DNA of 64,000 nucleotides. It comes from Globisporangium splendens. Taxonomy: Eukaryota; Oomycota; Peronosporomycetes; Pythiales; Pythiaceae. Shown piece after piece: positions 22,701 to 35,300 of the stretch. Made by a program: the position numbers and the translations under genes. Each line of letters opens with the position of its first letter. Within the stretch, counting starts at the first letter, position 1. The DNA is taken from contig VFIW01000009.1 of the NCBI GenBank assembly GCA_006386115.1, positions 434,001 to 498,000 on the forward strand. Reading direction: 5' to 3'. The notes below the pieces were generated by a model. That model was given only the letters and a program-made list of their open reading frames with translations. It searched no databases and was not told the DNA's origin.

Positions 22701-23341
22701 ACACGCTGAGGACGCCTCAAGAAAACAGTAAGTTCAGATGCGCATTGACTACTAGTTTTGAGAGAGAAGAAAAGGCAACTTACCTCTTGTGATGGACGTA
22801 GACCGCTGGAATGGTTCGGCAAAGACGACCAAATCACAATGCGCACCTCTTCGAGACTGTGGTGTCGATTTCAAGTCCTCGCTTCGACCGCGACTTCGAC
22901 TCTGATGCTCGCTCGTTTGCGTCAGACTCGGCACTGGAGAGATCAGAGTACTTCCCAGCACGGAGCGGTCCTCCCGTGATGGCTGTCCCGACAAGCAAAT
23001 CTGTCAACCAAATTAGCGACCAGCAGTGGATTTTGGCGAGCAACAATCCCTTTTTCTACAGTGCACCAGCGGCTTGTGAGTTCGACGACATGGACCCCGA
23101 GACGGCGATCGCGCAGACGCCACTGTACGAGTCCGACGACCTGATGACGATTGCGACCGAGATGTCGGATTTGCATCTCGACTACTCCGTCTTGGGGGAG
23201 CTGCAGCCCATGCCGCTCTCGATAGCTGTCGGGACAGGAGGCGCGCGACAGATTGCACCCACTGCGTCGTCGTCGAACCCGTCGCCACCCCTGCACACGT
23301 CCTTAGGAAAAGACTCCCTCTGTCTCTTTGCTCAGCATTAG
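19787..23341 (+). CDS. Protein of unknown function (958 aa model), right copy
   Basis: Exons: 19787-20046, 20125-20150, 20264-20350, 20448-20631, 20725-20982, 21087-21919, 22016-22727 and 22825-23341, all GT-AG, giving 959 codons with stop. The last acceptor is a choice: AG at 22823-22824 keeps the long C-terminal frame open, while the AG at 22800-22801 would end at 22979. The N-terminal third is helical with short conserved-looking segments (LPIEKVISLIELLGDRVVDA; LSYTDFLACYVAFLNLLHAS). The rest is Ser-, Arg- and Thr-rich, probably disordered, with a His5 run. The C-terminus is acidic (ESDDLMTIATEMSDLHLDY). No known domain recognised. Converges with the ferlin-like gene. Two amino-acid differences from the left copy were noticed near residues 740-770. 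Confidence 0.65.
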
Positions 23342-23457
23342 CGCAGCGTCCATCCTCATTCTTTTCATCTCCAAACACATTGTTCACCACTCGAAGGATG
23401 CCACAGTTTATACGATCGATTACACGGAAGAATAGTTTTACCTCACTTTGTACTCAC

Positions 23458-26400
23458 TTACGTGCCGCCGCCAGCAATTGCAGAGGCATTTTGTGGGTCT
23501 TGGAAATCGTGTGGGTAGCGGAAGTTGTCTGGTAGATGCCATGGCGCCTGCTCACTGTTCGTGTCGCCTCTCGACATTCCCTGGAAGTACGTGAGCGTGC
23601 TCATGATCGTTGCTCCAAATACGCCAATGAAGAACGCGCAGCCAACACAGCAGTACAGAATCGTGACTCGCAAGCACATCTTTGGACCCACGAGCTCTTT
23701 CAGCATCATGATGGGGTTCGCAGACAGCCGCATCCGACCCACGGGAGGAGGCAAGTACGGGTTCATGTTCGGCGCTTCTTGGCCTTTCCCGACGGGATCC
23801 ATTTGCGCTTCCAGCTCGGGGACAATTTGCACGGAAATACCGATTCGACCCTGCTTTCAATGCACAATTCCATATTGATGTGTAAAATAGAGGCTAACGA
23901 AAACAACAAAGAGTGGCAGCGTTCGTACCATATCCAAAGATACTGCCGATTCTCGATCTGTATAGTAAATCGTGATCCACTCCGCATCGTCAGGAAGGTT
24001 CCCGAGCCCCAAGAAATCCTGCACGACATCACACGCAGACAAAACCAAAATGAATGAACCATCGTCAATCGACTCGATGCTGCGTCGCCCTCAAGAGACA
24101 AGGATTTCGTACCAAGAGGCCATTCAGTGCGGCTTTGGCTTCGGCCTCTTCCTTGGCCTTCCGCGCTTGCTTCACTGTATCCGCCGGTGGCTTTTTCAGG
24201 AATGCCGGCTTCTTGAATTTCCCTTTTGGTTTCTTCAGCTTCCTCTTCTTCTGTTTCTGATTTCGCAGCAACGAGTGGTTTTCCTTCGCGGACCCACCGG
24301 CGAAGTCAGTATCAACTTCGTCGTCGTCGTCATCGTCTTCATCACCCTCGTCCTCGCCATCGTCCGCATCACTACTCTGATTCTCAGCATCACCTCCTGC
24401 TGCAGTGTCCTCGACCGAACCAGATTCGACAGTAGTGGCTTTTGCCATAGCCTTCAGCTCAAGGAACGGCGACGCGATGCGATTGTTCTCGTAGGCTCGG
24501 CGGATCCACTTGTACAAATCCAATTGCGCCTCGCCCAGGATGTCGTTCCATTTCAGAACGTCTTTATCCCAGAGTTGGATATGGAGCCTTCCGAACTCGG
24601 GTGTTCGTAGCGGGTACTCGACGGGGAACTTGAATCGATAATTCCAGCAGGGCTTCCCACTCGAGCACCGCCAGTGCACGTCGGTGCTGTCAGCTTTGCC
24701 TCCTTCCATCCAGGCTTTCACGAAATAGTCATTGATCTCGCTATTGTCCTTGTCGGTGATGTTCTCGGCGCGCTAAATAATGACACGGACTTTGAACTTC
24801 TTTGGCGCCGATGGATCGATATTCACAGGCGAAAGCACGGCTGCTTGCTGTGCTGTCACGATGTCGACCCAAAGCTGTATGAATCCCTGCGAAGTCGAGC
24901 GCTTTGGCGTGTACAGGTGGCGATACTCGATTGGCTTGAGGCATCCGCCTGCCTCCTTGAGCTGGGGGTGACCTTGGCCGATCCGCTGTCACTCCTTATG
25001 GAACCAGCGATCTTCCAAGTCGATGGTCGTCGACCCAATAAAGTCATCCAGCACTAGATCGTGGTCCCACACTCCGATCTCCAACTGCGAAGGTCCCGGC
25101 AACGTCGTGTTGAAGGAAAACATGCGGAAGAAGTCTGGATTCAACGTCTTCTTCTTGTGATTCACGCGGTCAGAGATGATGCTTTTCCCCAATTTCAGGC
25201 GCAGGTATGGGTCCGAGTAGCCGTTGCTGTCTTTGGACTGCAAGTTGCTTCCTCGCAGTACGTACACACGAACGACAAGGGATTGGGGCTCTTGGAGCCG
25301 TTCTACGTCCGAGAGATTGTGCGCTTTCGTGAGTTTCTTTTTCCGTTCCGTGATGGAGATCAATCCCTTGAAGAGCCCCGCTTTCAGCTCCGCTCGAACG
25401 CGCTTCCGTTTGAGCAGCGACGGTCGAGCGAGAACGGATCGATAGAATGGGTAGATCTCCAGAGCTTTCACTTTCAGAAAATGCTCGAGCTCTTCTCCGC
25501 TGTGGTCTGTGATCCACCAGTCTCTCCCCGCCAAGTATGGCGCTTGTCTGTGTACCGTATCGGAATCTGCATTATTATCATGCAGCGTGTTTTCACCACC
25601 GCCTCCACGGCCTTGAGCTCCTCCCCGAAGCGTGTCGGCTCGACCCGCAAGGTATCGCCGTTGCTCCTCACTTTGCAATTGGTTCAGGAGCGCAGGGTCG
25701 CTGATCTGACTCCGTGACGGCTTCGATAACGATATCTCGGGCAACTCCAGACTCCCAATGCCGATCCCATCGTCTTGAAGTTGTTCTTCTTTCTCGTTTC
25801 CATCGTCTTCGTCATCATCACCACTCAGTAGATCATCTGGATCCACCAGTGTACCTGCGTCTTGAATCCCAGTAGCTTTACGTTGCTTGGAGACTTTCAG
25901 CATCGAAAACCGCACCTTATGTTTTTGCTTTTCCTTGTCTTCTGTTGTAAATGCCGGAGCAGCCATAGGATTCTCAAATGCCTGCTGCTGCTGAGGTGGC
26001 ACATACTCGATGCTCCAGGGCAATTTCGTGGATAAGTCTACGATGCAGGATGCGATTGTAGCTTTTCGCAACCCTCCAAGCGAACTTTCACACACTTTGA
26101 TTCTCAGTTGCGGTGCAAATAAAGTGTCAACGGGGAGCTTCGCTGGGCATACGAGTCGGTCTAAGAAGTTGGCATTTTTCGCGTTCCCCGAAGCACTTGG
26201 CTTTGACTTCCGGACATTTGTTCCATCCGAGAACATGCCACCGATTAGCTCGAACTCCATGTGAGGACGTTGCACTCCGAGAGCGCTCAGAGCTTTCAGT
26301 TTTCGCACGCCTAACGCTACAATCTCAAGCGTCGCATCTTCGTACGCTGGGGTGAGAGGATCAAGGCGCTGGAAGTGCTCGATGGAGCCGGGATGGTCGA

Positions 26401-29400
26401 CAAATTGGATCGAGATCAGTGCTTCCCCCTTGATCTCTTCAATCAGTGGCGAGCTGAAATTGGGATTCCGCATCTGAAGTTGGTACCATGATGGACGCGG
26501 TACGCTGGCATTCGCGACAGACTTGACGGCTTTATTCATCGATACCGTCAGTTCTCCGAAAATGCCAGCGGGAACTTCGGTGGACGTGGACACGTTTGCG
26601 TCGTGGATGCGAAACACCAAATCCGGTGTGAACACGACGTCAGCAGGCACATGCGCCAGAAACACCAGGCTTTCGTAGAATAATGGGTCGAGTGTCTTAT
26701 ACTTCGGCGCGGTCTTCTTGGTTTGCCCACAGCATGTCACCGACACGAACGGATTCGGTAAACGCGTTTTCCCCTCAGGGATTACCAGTTTGCGGAATTG
26801 GAAGATATGAACGCGGATCTCACGATGCACTGTCAGGTTTCGGAATGGCGCGAAGAGCTCCATTTCGTCTCCCCATGGGCAACAAACAGCGATTTCTTCA
26901 CGGCCAAACCCGACACGGATCAAAAGGGATCCTGGCGATTGTGTTTTGTCGAGCGCATACTTGGTTTGGCGTCTTGAGATATCTTCTTTCAAATGGATCC
27001 ATTCCGTCTTGGCGTTAAACCCTTTCACAAAGAAATCAGCAGCAGGTGCGCGAATGAACGACACGCCAACGAAATCATCTTTCTCGAGCTGACAACTTAG
27101 CGTGATGATGAGATCCGGCAATTGAGTCAAATCGGCTGGTGAAATGATCGGCCACCGCTCTTTGCACCGCTCCCAGTCCACTCGTCCATCCTTGCGCACT
27201 GGCTGAGAGTCAAAGTGGATCTCGTACGATCCGATGGATACCGTGACGCGCATTTTTGTTTTCGTGCTTACAATCGAATGAAATTGTGGGATGTCCGCCC
27301 CGCAAAAGAGAGCACACCGAAGCACGTATTTGATGGTTTTCGAAAACCTCGAATCGCCTGTGTCCGCGGACAGAGCATCTCTCATACGCTTTGTGTGGAA
27401 TTTTTCACTCTCCGAGAGCATCGGCGACTCCACTTTCTCCATAGAAAGCAAGGCTCGCCCTCGATACGTGGAGCCAAGCTCTGGATTTTGACAGATCACC
27501 ATTGCTCGCTTCTTGTTGATGCGTCGGAGAGGAGGGCCATAGAGATCGAACCATCGTGGCTCAACCGTTTCCTGCTCTTGCGCTCCTTCAGTACCCATAA
27601 ACATGCCTTCTTCTCTCTCAGACAATGACGTCTTCCCTCGAGTATCAGTTGCTGTAGACAAAATTCTGCCAGGACACGTCGAAGATGGAACTTGTTGGTA
27701 ATCGCGCAACGATATCCCGACAACTTCATCCTTCCGACCAAGATCCCGATCCCAAACGGAGATTATAATGTTCCGCGACAGCGTTGGCGCCAGCACAGGA
27801 ATCCACAACTCCTCAAGGAACTCGGGGGACAGATTCGATGTCCCCTTCACGGTTACTACACTCGATTTGCAGGTCGAATTCGATGCAAAACCGATTTGCA
27901 CAAACGCGTCAATGCCACTCGATAGGACCAGACCTCCTTCGTCCATCGCTGGCAAATCTTCGGTTTTGAACACTTTCACAAGCAAAAAGTGCAGCTTCAA
28001 GTCGATCGTCGGTGGCATCAACACAACCGAGTGGCTCGGATCAGCAGAGATCGCACCGCTGGGTGTAGCACCTTGCAACGAGGCTGTGCTCATTGTGAGC
28101 TCCTTTGCGATCTCTGCATCGCGGTCGTGAACGTGGAGCACGTCCCTAGACCGATGGCGCTGATCGACACGAGTAGAAAGCCTTGTACACCTCGATCTTT
28201 TTCGATCAGATGATCGTGAATCGCGATCCACTGACGGTACAATTCGTGATGCGGCTGGTGAACGCATAAGTTAAGTGCACTTTCATGAGATCCAAGTCAT
28301 GGACGCCGCCTTGACGAGAAATAAAAAATCTGTACTCACCCGAAAGTACACGGAGAGGCAATCTAGCTGATACCCACCGATGAAGTTGTCTTTCATCACT
28401 TTCTCTTTGTCCCAGACGGAAACCTTTCCATTCAAGAGCACAAGACATCTGCGTTAGCCGGGGAACCAACAACAACAACGAGTACTTGGACGTACCTTAA
28501 TTGTCGCTTGCTTGAGTTCGTTGCGGCCGATGTTGGTGAAATGGAAGAACAAGATCTCGTCAAAGACACAGCCGAGCGTCTCGTACTTTGTCGACGTTTT
28601 CTTCTTTAACCCCATCACTTCGACCTGGCAATAGGGATTCGACGTCCCACTCAGCTTTAATGCAAAACGCGATATAGAGGACGAGTCAGTAGTGCGCGGC
28701 AAGCTTAAATTCCGCCATAGCGCTCACGTTTTCGCCCTTGAGGTCGCGCGCTTCGATCACGTGGACCTGGATCTGATAATCCCCATGCTTCAGATTCGAG
28801 TAGAGCGTGCTTTTGCGCTCTTTCTCTTGCCGTTCGAGCTCTTTGCGGCGCGCCAACGCTTCTTCCTCGGTCTCGTCGTCCTGGCCCGCGATGACGCCGA
28901 GCAGGAGCGCGTCTTCCTTCTGGGTCGCGGCCGCGATCTCGGACGCGATGCTCGGATCGTGCTTTGTGGTATAGATCAACGCCACCTTGAGCTCGATCTC
29001 CGAGTCCGCGCCGTCCTTCCTCTCGCCGTTCTTGTCGGTTAGTTTGAACCAGCTCGGACAGCTCATGCCCGGCAGGTTGGCGATGTCCGCGGACGAGATC
29101 TGCACTTGGCCGAGCTCGTGCATCTTGACGTTGATCTTGTCGCGCACCGAGAGCGTGACGCTGGACGCCCAGTCCACGGCGTGGAAGCTGAAGCTCTCGT
29201 TCCAGTACGGCTCGTCGCTCTTGGAGATCGCGCTCGTCTTGAACTCGCGCCCGAGCGACGAGAGCTTGACGTAGCAGCTCAGCGTCGAGCGCAGTGGCGC
29301 CGCGTGCAACCCGCGCGCCTGGAACACGGTCACCACGAGCGTGTTGGGCAGCTTGTCGTCAGCCTCGCCCGAGAGGCTGATCTCCTTGGTCTGCAGCTCC

Positions 29401-29435
29401 GCTGGTGCGTGCGCCAGCTCCTCGAACGGGTCCAT
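23458..29435 (-). pseudogene. Ferlin-like multi-C2 membrane protein gene, right copy, same three lesions
   Basis: Mirror of the left copy. Exons on the minus strand: 29435-28728, 28654-28496, 28423-28340, 28254-24113, 24018-23929 and about 23853-23458. It carries the same one-base deletion (near 28145) and the same in-frame TGA (24991-24989) and TAG (24775-24773). It differs from the left copy by a Gln/Glu change in exon 1, an Arg/His change at the start of exon 4, and a two-base change giving Glu-Ser versus Gly-Asn in the acidic linker. No extra lesion was found that is private to either copy. Eight C2-like modules and the C-terminal membrane anchor remain readable around the stops. Confidence 0.8.
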
Positions 29436-29698
29436 CTCTTGTATGGCTTGCTGGAAAATGGAAAGTGCAGATATGGGTGGCAAGTGCCATGTTGAAGAGA
29501 CACACTTGGATATGGTTTTTGGCCTCTGTTAATTGCTATGTTAGGTGCTTTCATTTATAAGAAGGGTTCATGAGTGTTTGAGTGAGGTGTCAAAGTTGTT
29601 TTGTATTGGAAAACGAAGGTCTTTGACTATTGTAAGAAGGTATTTTGGAATGGGAAGTGGCGCTCTGAAGAGAGCGAAGACTTTTGTGGAGTTCAAAA

Positions 29699-29907
29699 AC
29701 AGGCAAGTGAGGACATTCTAAATCGTTTCACACTGTTAATATAGCAGGTGACTTTACAATGGGATATCAATGTGAGAGAGGAGGTGATTCTATTTAACTC
29801 ATGATCTACATAAAGTTCAAGATTTCCTGAGTCTCATTGATACTACTGAGAGTGAGGTGTTTCTAAGTTTTGACGGTGTGGCACCGATATCATTGTCGAG
29901 CAGGCGA
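29699..29907 (+). repeat. Dispersed short repeat between right arm and LINE copy A
   Basis: About 29790-29905 (ending AGTTTTGACGGTGTGGCACC, then GATATCATTGTCGAG) is repeated in reverse complement at 39716-39846, where it lies behind a broken pirin. Similarity is strongest over the last 75 bp. Family not recognised; it could be a remnant of a non-autonomous element. Confidence 0.6.
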
Positions 29908-31746
29908 TTCTCCCGGCCGTCTATTCGAGCGCTCGAGCGGTTATGTGCTACGTTGGTATCCAACTTCCCACAGCTTCTGTATCGACCACAGCAAACAAAT
30001 GTGCTTCGGCCGTACAAGGGCAACGTCATTACAACCACGAATGGCATCTGCACACCAGCGAAGCAACTCTGACCCACGTCGACACGACCCTAGTCAAAGC
30101 TACGCATACAGTTCACTCCGCAACGGACTGTGACGTCATGGCAACAAGAGACTTGAACGGGCAGAAGGTGTCGCTCCATGCACATCCACGTTTCACAAGA
30201 ATCGTGCAACTATGGGGTGGCAACGGGCGATACAATAACACCAGATCTTTCTATCGGCAACAAGTTGCAGCAACGAGGACACAAATTGGCAAAGATACTC
30301 GAGATGCAGCAGTCAACAAAGCTATCCATACAGCAGGATCTCTGTGGCCAGGACTGCAATTAATCCAGTGGAGCGAATTACACAACATCCCAGGGATTAC
30401 AGTTTATTCAGCCCAGACTCTTCTCCGGCTGAAAGCCAACCGACTCTCCATGTGGAACTATGAGAAAGCTGATCTATACTGCTCGAATCCCGAATGTTCC
30501 CAAGTTGTCCAATCTTCTGTTCAACATCTATTCTGGGAGTGTCCGAGAGCCAAACTGGTGTGGAACTACTTTTATGCGCTATGGGCGAAGATCGGAATCA
30601 CTCCTGGTCACGACCCCGCAATCTGGATCTTCAGTCTGGATCTGCCAGATACTCCAAGGCATGCATGGACCACGATCAAGAGACACATTATCGGACACAA
30701 GTTCTCCAACGAACATCTCCAAGATCACCTCTATCCCGTCGCACACATGCTGTGGCGATATATGAGCGCGTCGCTCATACAAGCCATTTGGTGTGCACAT
30801 CTGCGACGCATGGATTCGGATCCAATCGAATCGACTGCTGAGATGGCGATCATGATGACCAGATTAGAGGCAGGAATGCGAAACCTCACACGACTCGCTG
30901 AAGCGCAAGCTGGAGACTCTGATGGTCACACGGTTGCAGCAGTTCTCAAGGCATATGTCGACTGCTTTCTCAGCCAAACCGACGCCATCCCCTTAACTCC
31001 AAGTGATACTCGCGGCGTTTACCTGTTGTTTTCCGATGGTGGATCACGCGGCAATCCAGGACCAGGAGGGACTGGATCCATTATCGTGCGTGTCCATAAG
31101 GACTCGCACACAGCCATTTTAATTTGGGCCGCGAGCATATCCTATAGCAGGAAGGACACGACCAACAACTTTGCCGAGTACTGGGGTCTCATACACGGAC
31201 TCCGAGAAGCCTAACACAGTCACTTCGAGCCGTTGTACGTGATTGGAGACAGTGCACTGATTATCTCCCAACAGAGAATGCATCGGTCCCCTCGACAGCA
31301 CCGATTGGCACGACTATACCTGACAAGTCGACGACTCGCGGATTGCATCGACATCCGAGGATGGTACCATCACTACCGTGCCTTCAACAAGATGGCGGAC
31401 TCAGCTGCCAACCTAGCCATGGACACCAGAACCTCAACGCAGGTCCACTTCCCAACTCAAAGAGCTGCTTTCAACAATCTCACCCAGGATCTTGACAACG
31501 CGTCATGCATTGGCTTATGCGAAGTTCGGAAGACCCAAGGTCATTGGACAACACAAGGCAGCCTCACATAGGACCAAGAGAACATGCCATCCTGGTCAAA
31601 GATTATTTAGCATTCAGAAGTGATCTATTGCAATCCTCGCTATAGACACACTTGCACTCCGATATGAAATTCGTAATGAAGAGTAGTTAGGAGAATGGAT
31701 ATTGTAGGTCGCGAAGATGAACCTAAATTTACCTCACATTATAAAG
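29908..31746 (+). mobile_element. LINE-type non-LTR retrotransposon, 3' fragment (copy A: RNase H region only)
   Basis: The frame at 29943-31214 contains a Cys-His knuckle-like segment (CSNPECSQVV...HLFWECP) followed by an RNase H domain (DGGSRGNPGPGG; NNFAEYWGL; GDSALIISQ further on). Copy B at 34660-36506 aligns throughout at about 95 percent. Lesions relative to copy B: CAA to TAA at about 31212, and loss of two bases near 31497. The shared 3' end is near AAATTTACCTCACATTATAAA. No reverse transcriptase is present, so this is a 5'-truncated dead copy. The GNPGPGG form resembles archaea-like RNase H domains known in some plant and oomycete LINEs. Confidence 0.85.
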
Positions 31747-31747
31747 A

Positions 31748-32385
31748 TGTTGGCGAGAAGATCGGCCATTTTGTTTTGTTCTCGTTTTGTGTGATTCCAG
31801 GAGATCCACGCAAAGTTGGCGATGATTTGATTTACCCGAACTGCTAGTGGCTGCAACTTGGTCTGGCGCATTGAGGAGAACCCGTTCTGGGCCGCGATAA
31901 TCATTTGGCTATCTCCGAAGACTTCCAGCTTGGCTTCACAGTGCTGTAGGTAGTGTGCACTGTATGCCAGACCATCTTTCAGTGCGCTGTAGTCGCACCA
32001 ATTGTTCGTGACTTCCGGTCCCATGTGCGCATAGCCGCATGCTTTGAATTCCCATCGATTGCTTCGTTCATTCAGGAAGATGAATGCCTAACCGCTGCCT
32101 CCTGGACCTGGGTTTCCGCGTGCACCTCCATCGAAATACAAACGCGCCGTCGACCGTGCTTCCAGTTGGCGCGACAAGTCTTGTCTCGCCAGTACGCTGA
32201 GCAGTTGGTTCAGGCACGTTGCATTGATCTTTTCTCCTTTGAGCGTTCTCATCCGATGAGCCACAGCCCGCACTTGCATCACACACGCTGTCCGCACACA
32301 CTCTCCACACACGCTGGGAACTTTCTTCGATAGTGACGCGCTGCCGTTCATGCACTATTTCCACTCTCGTTCTCCATAGCAATAC
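31748..32385 (-). mobile_element. Fragment of a different LINE, RNase H end, opposite strand
   Basis: Reading leftwards: LYFDGGARGNPGPGGSG, an in-frame TAG (32088-32090, likely a former Trp), then continued RNase H sequence (GPEVTNNWCDYSAL, LEVFGDSQMIIAA, NKMADLLAN). The usual catalytic Glu of NN-x-AEY is Asp here. The sequence is clearly distinct from copies A and B, so it belongs to another element family. It sits head-to-head with copy B; the junction is near 32385 but not exact. Confidence 0.75.
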
Positions 32386-35300
32386 TGGGATGCTTGATGT
32401 GACGATAAACCAAAGTTTCTGTAGACTTCCGAAGAATGCAGCGGCGCACGCGGCGAGTATTGGAAAAGATTTCTTCGAAAAAGCCCATGATCAACTTGAT
32501 GAATTACGTGGACGATACTCTTCGCCTCGTGATTATGCTCTGGCCACAGCAAATTGGTGGGATGAAGCCAAGATCGCGCTCAGGATCGGGTACCTTGAAG
32601 CTAAAAAATCGTACTTCGCCAGATTGAATCAAGGATACAAGAAGAAAATCCAGAGGTTGCAACGACGCCTCTCAGAATCGGAAGCGCAGATGCTCGGTCA
32701 CTCTGGTGGAGCGGTGGGTGATCATAACGTGGAGTTGTCGCAAGAGTTTCTTACCACCGCCACGAGTATTCGTCGTGCCATTGCAGAATGCAAATCGAAG
32801 TGGCAGGCTTCAAAACGGGACCGCATTTTTCGGGAGCACATGCATCATGAACGAAAAACGAGTAAATCCTTCTACAAGCGTATCTCGACCAAGTTCCTTG
32901 ACAACACTATCTTTAGGCTCGGTGGCACAGCGACTTACGGACCCATGCGTTCACGAGAACTTGCTGACGACATGGGAGAAGGATGGAAATCAATCATGCA
33001 ACAGGCACCCACGCTGCAAACCGACATCGATCAAATCCTTGATCCAGGAACAGCTATTCCTCCGTCGGACAGATTAGGCTTCCTGCTCAAACCGATCGAT
33101 TCGAGTGAAATCAAACAGGCTGTGAAGAAATGCAAGAGAGGCAAAGCTCACGGTCCTGACGAACTCGGCAATGACTGGTACAGAGACCATTGTGACGAGA
33201 TTACCAGTCTATTCGAGCGACTTTTCAACTTGTGGATACCCGAATGCGTTCTACCAAGTTCGTTCAGTGAAGCTCATATTCACTGCATAAAAAAGTCTGT
33301 CTCTGCTGCATCGCCGCTGGACTACAGGCCAATTGCACTCCTCAACTCTGATTACAAAATATTCACACGGATATTTGCAACCAGATTACGAACCGTGCTC
33401 CCTTGGCTTATCCATCACATGCAAGCTGGTTTCGTTCCAGGGCGAGCAATCCCAACTACGATCGATGTGTTATTGGCTGCACAACAGCGGGCCACGAGCG
33501 ACCCCGCCATGTCCAGAGCGATCGCGTTGCTTCTTGATTTTGCTAAAGCCTATGATTCACTCGATCGCAGCTTTCTGGCACAAGCGCTCCAGCATCTTGG
33601 ATTCCCATTGAAGTTCGTACACTTAGTGAAGGTGTTACACTCTCAAACCACTTACAAGTTCATTGTAAACGGTTTCCTGTCGAGAAAGTACAACGTAACA
33701 TCCGGAATTCGTCAAGGATGTCCGCTGGCCCCTCTTCTCTTCATCTTGACGTTAGAGGTTCTTTATCGGAAAATCGAAGCGAGTGACGAAATACACGGCG
33801 TTGAACTCCAGGCGGCAGGATGCGCAACTGAGGTCAGACTTGGAGGATACGCAGACGACACGACCATTTATCTTAGCGATCCCAAGGATATTAACGCCGT
33901 GTTTGCAATCCTGGACAAATATGGAGCAGCTTCTGGGCTTCGAGTCAATCGGCACAAATCTGCAGTATTACCGCTGAACAAGGAATATAGCTCCACCGAA
34001 GAGTCGGTCAGTGACATTCATGTGCTACAACGTGAGGAACATTGCCGCTACCTCGGCATCCAAGTCGGACAAACGCCTTCGAATGCAAGTAACTGGTCCA
34101 AGTGCATCCAATCCTTACGTGTCAGACTTCGACTTGCGCGTCTCAAAACTCACTCTGTCGCCCAACGCGCAGCAATTGCCAGTGCCGTCATCATACCCAA
34201 AGTGCTTTATGTGGCCAGGCACTTCTGGCCCTCTACGGCTATTGTCAATCAGCTACACGACCTAGTGAAACAATTTGTCTGGGGCTCAAGGAATGGTAAG
34301 CCTGTGAAACCGTGGATGAAGGAAGAACAAGCTGAGCTCAAAAAAATGAATGGAGGCTTGTCAGTACCCAACATCAGAACTGAGCTGGTGATGATGTTCC
34401 AGATCGACCTCAGCTCTAAAATGTCTGACAGGCTTCCAGGTATCATCGCTGAAGGACGAAAGCTACGCGGGACATTCTGTGCAGAATGGTTGCCATACAT
34501 GACCTCGACTGCAGATGGGTGGCTTCTTGATTCCAACGGCTCCCCTTACAAACTTGCTCACACATCATTATCAGTTGGAACAGCACAACTGGGTGACATA
34601 CTTCGATGGGAGTGGATAAGACCATGAGTGCTTAACTTCATCCCAACATGTGGAATCTCCGGATTCTCCCGGCCGTCTATTCGAGCGCTCGAGCGGTTAT
34701 GTGCTACGTTGGTATCCAACTTCCCACACCTTCTGTATCGACCACAGCAAACAAATGTGCTTCGGCTGTACAACGGGCAACGTCATTATAACCACGAATG
34801 GCATCTGCACACCAGTGAAGCAACTCTGACCCACGTCGACACGACTCTAGTCAAAGCTACGCACACAGTTCACTCCGCAACGGACTGCGACGTCATGGCA
34901 ACAAGAGACTTGAACGGGCAGAAGGTGTCGTTCCATGCACATCCACGTTTCACAAGAATCGTGCAACTATGGGGTGGCAACGGACGATACAATACGACCA
35001 GATCTTCCTATCGGCAACAAGTTGCAGCAACGAGGACACAAATTGGCAAAGATACTCGAGATGCAGCAGTCAACAAAGCTGTCCATACAGCAGTATCTCT
35101 GTGGCCAGGACTGCAATTAATCCAGTGGAGCGAATTACACAACATCCCAGGGATTACAGTTTATACGGCCCAGACTCTTCTCCGACTGAAAGCCAACCGA
35201 CTCTCCATGTGGAACTATGAGAAAGCTGATCTATCCTGCTCGAATCCTGAATGCTCCCAAGTTGTCCAATCTTCTGTTCAACATCTATTCTGGGAGTGTC

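Larger units (their letters stand above)
19702..29698 (-). repeat. Right arm of the 10 kb inverted duplication
   Basis: Reverse complement of 1297-11293 with about ten single-base differences seen and no net indel. The arm starts inside the spacer 85 bp before the ATG of the unknown gene. It ends 264 bp upstream of the ferlin-like start codon, close to a dispersed repeat and a LINE fragment. Confidence 0.97.

Noticed and set aside
22802..22979. Frameshift in the last exon of the unknown gene
   Set aside because: Using the AG at 22823-22824 as acceptor restores the long C-terminal frame with correct phase, so no lesion is required.
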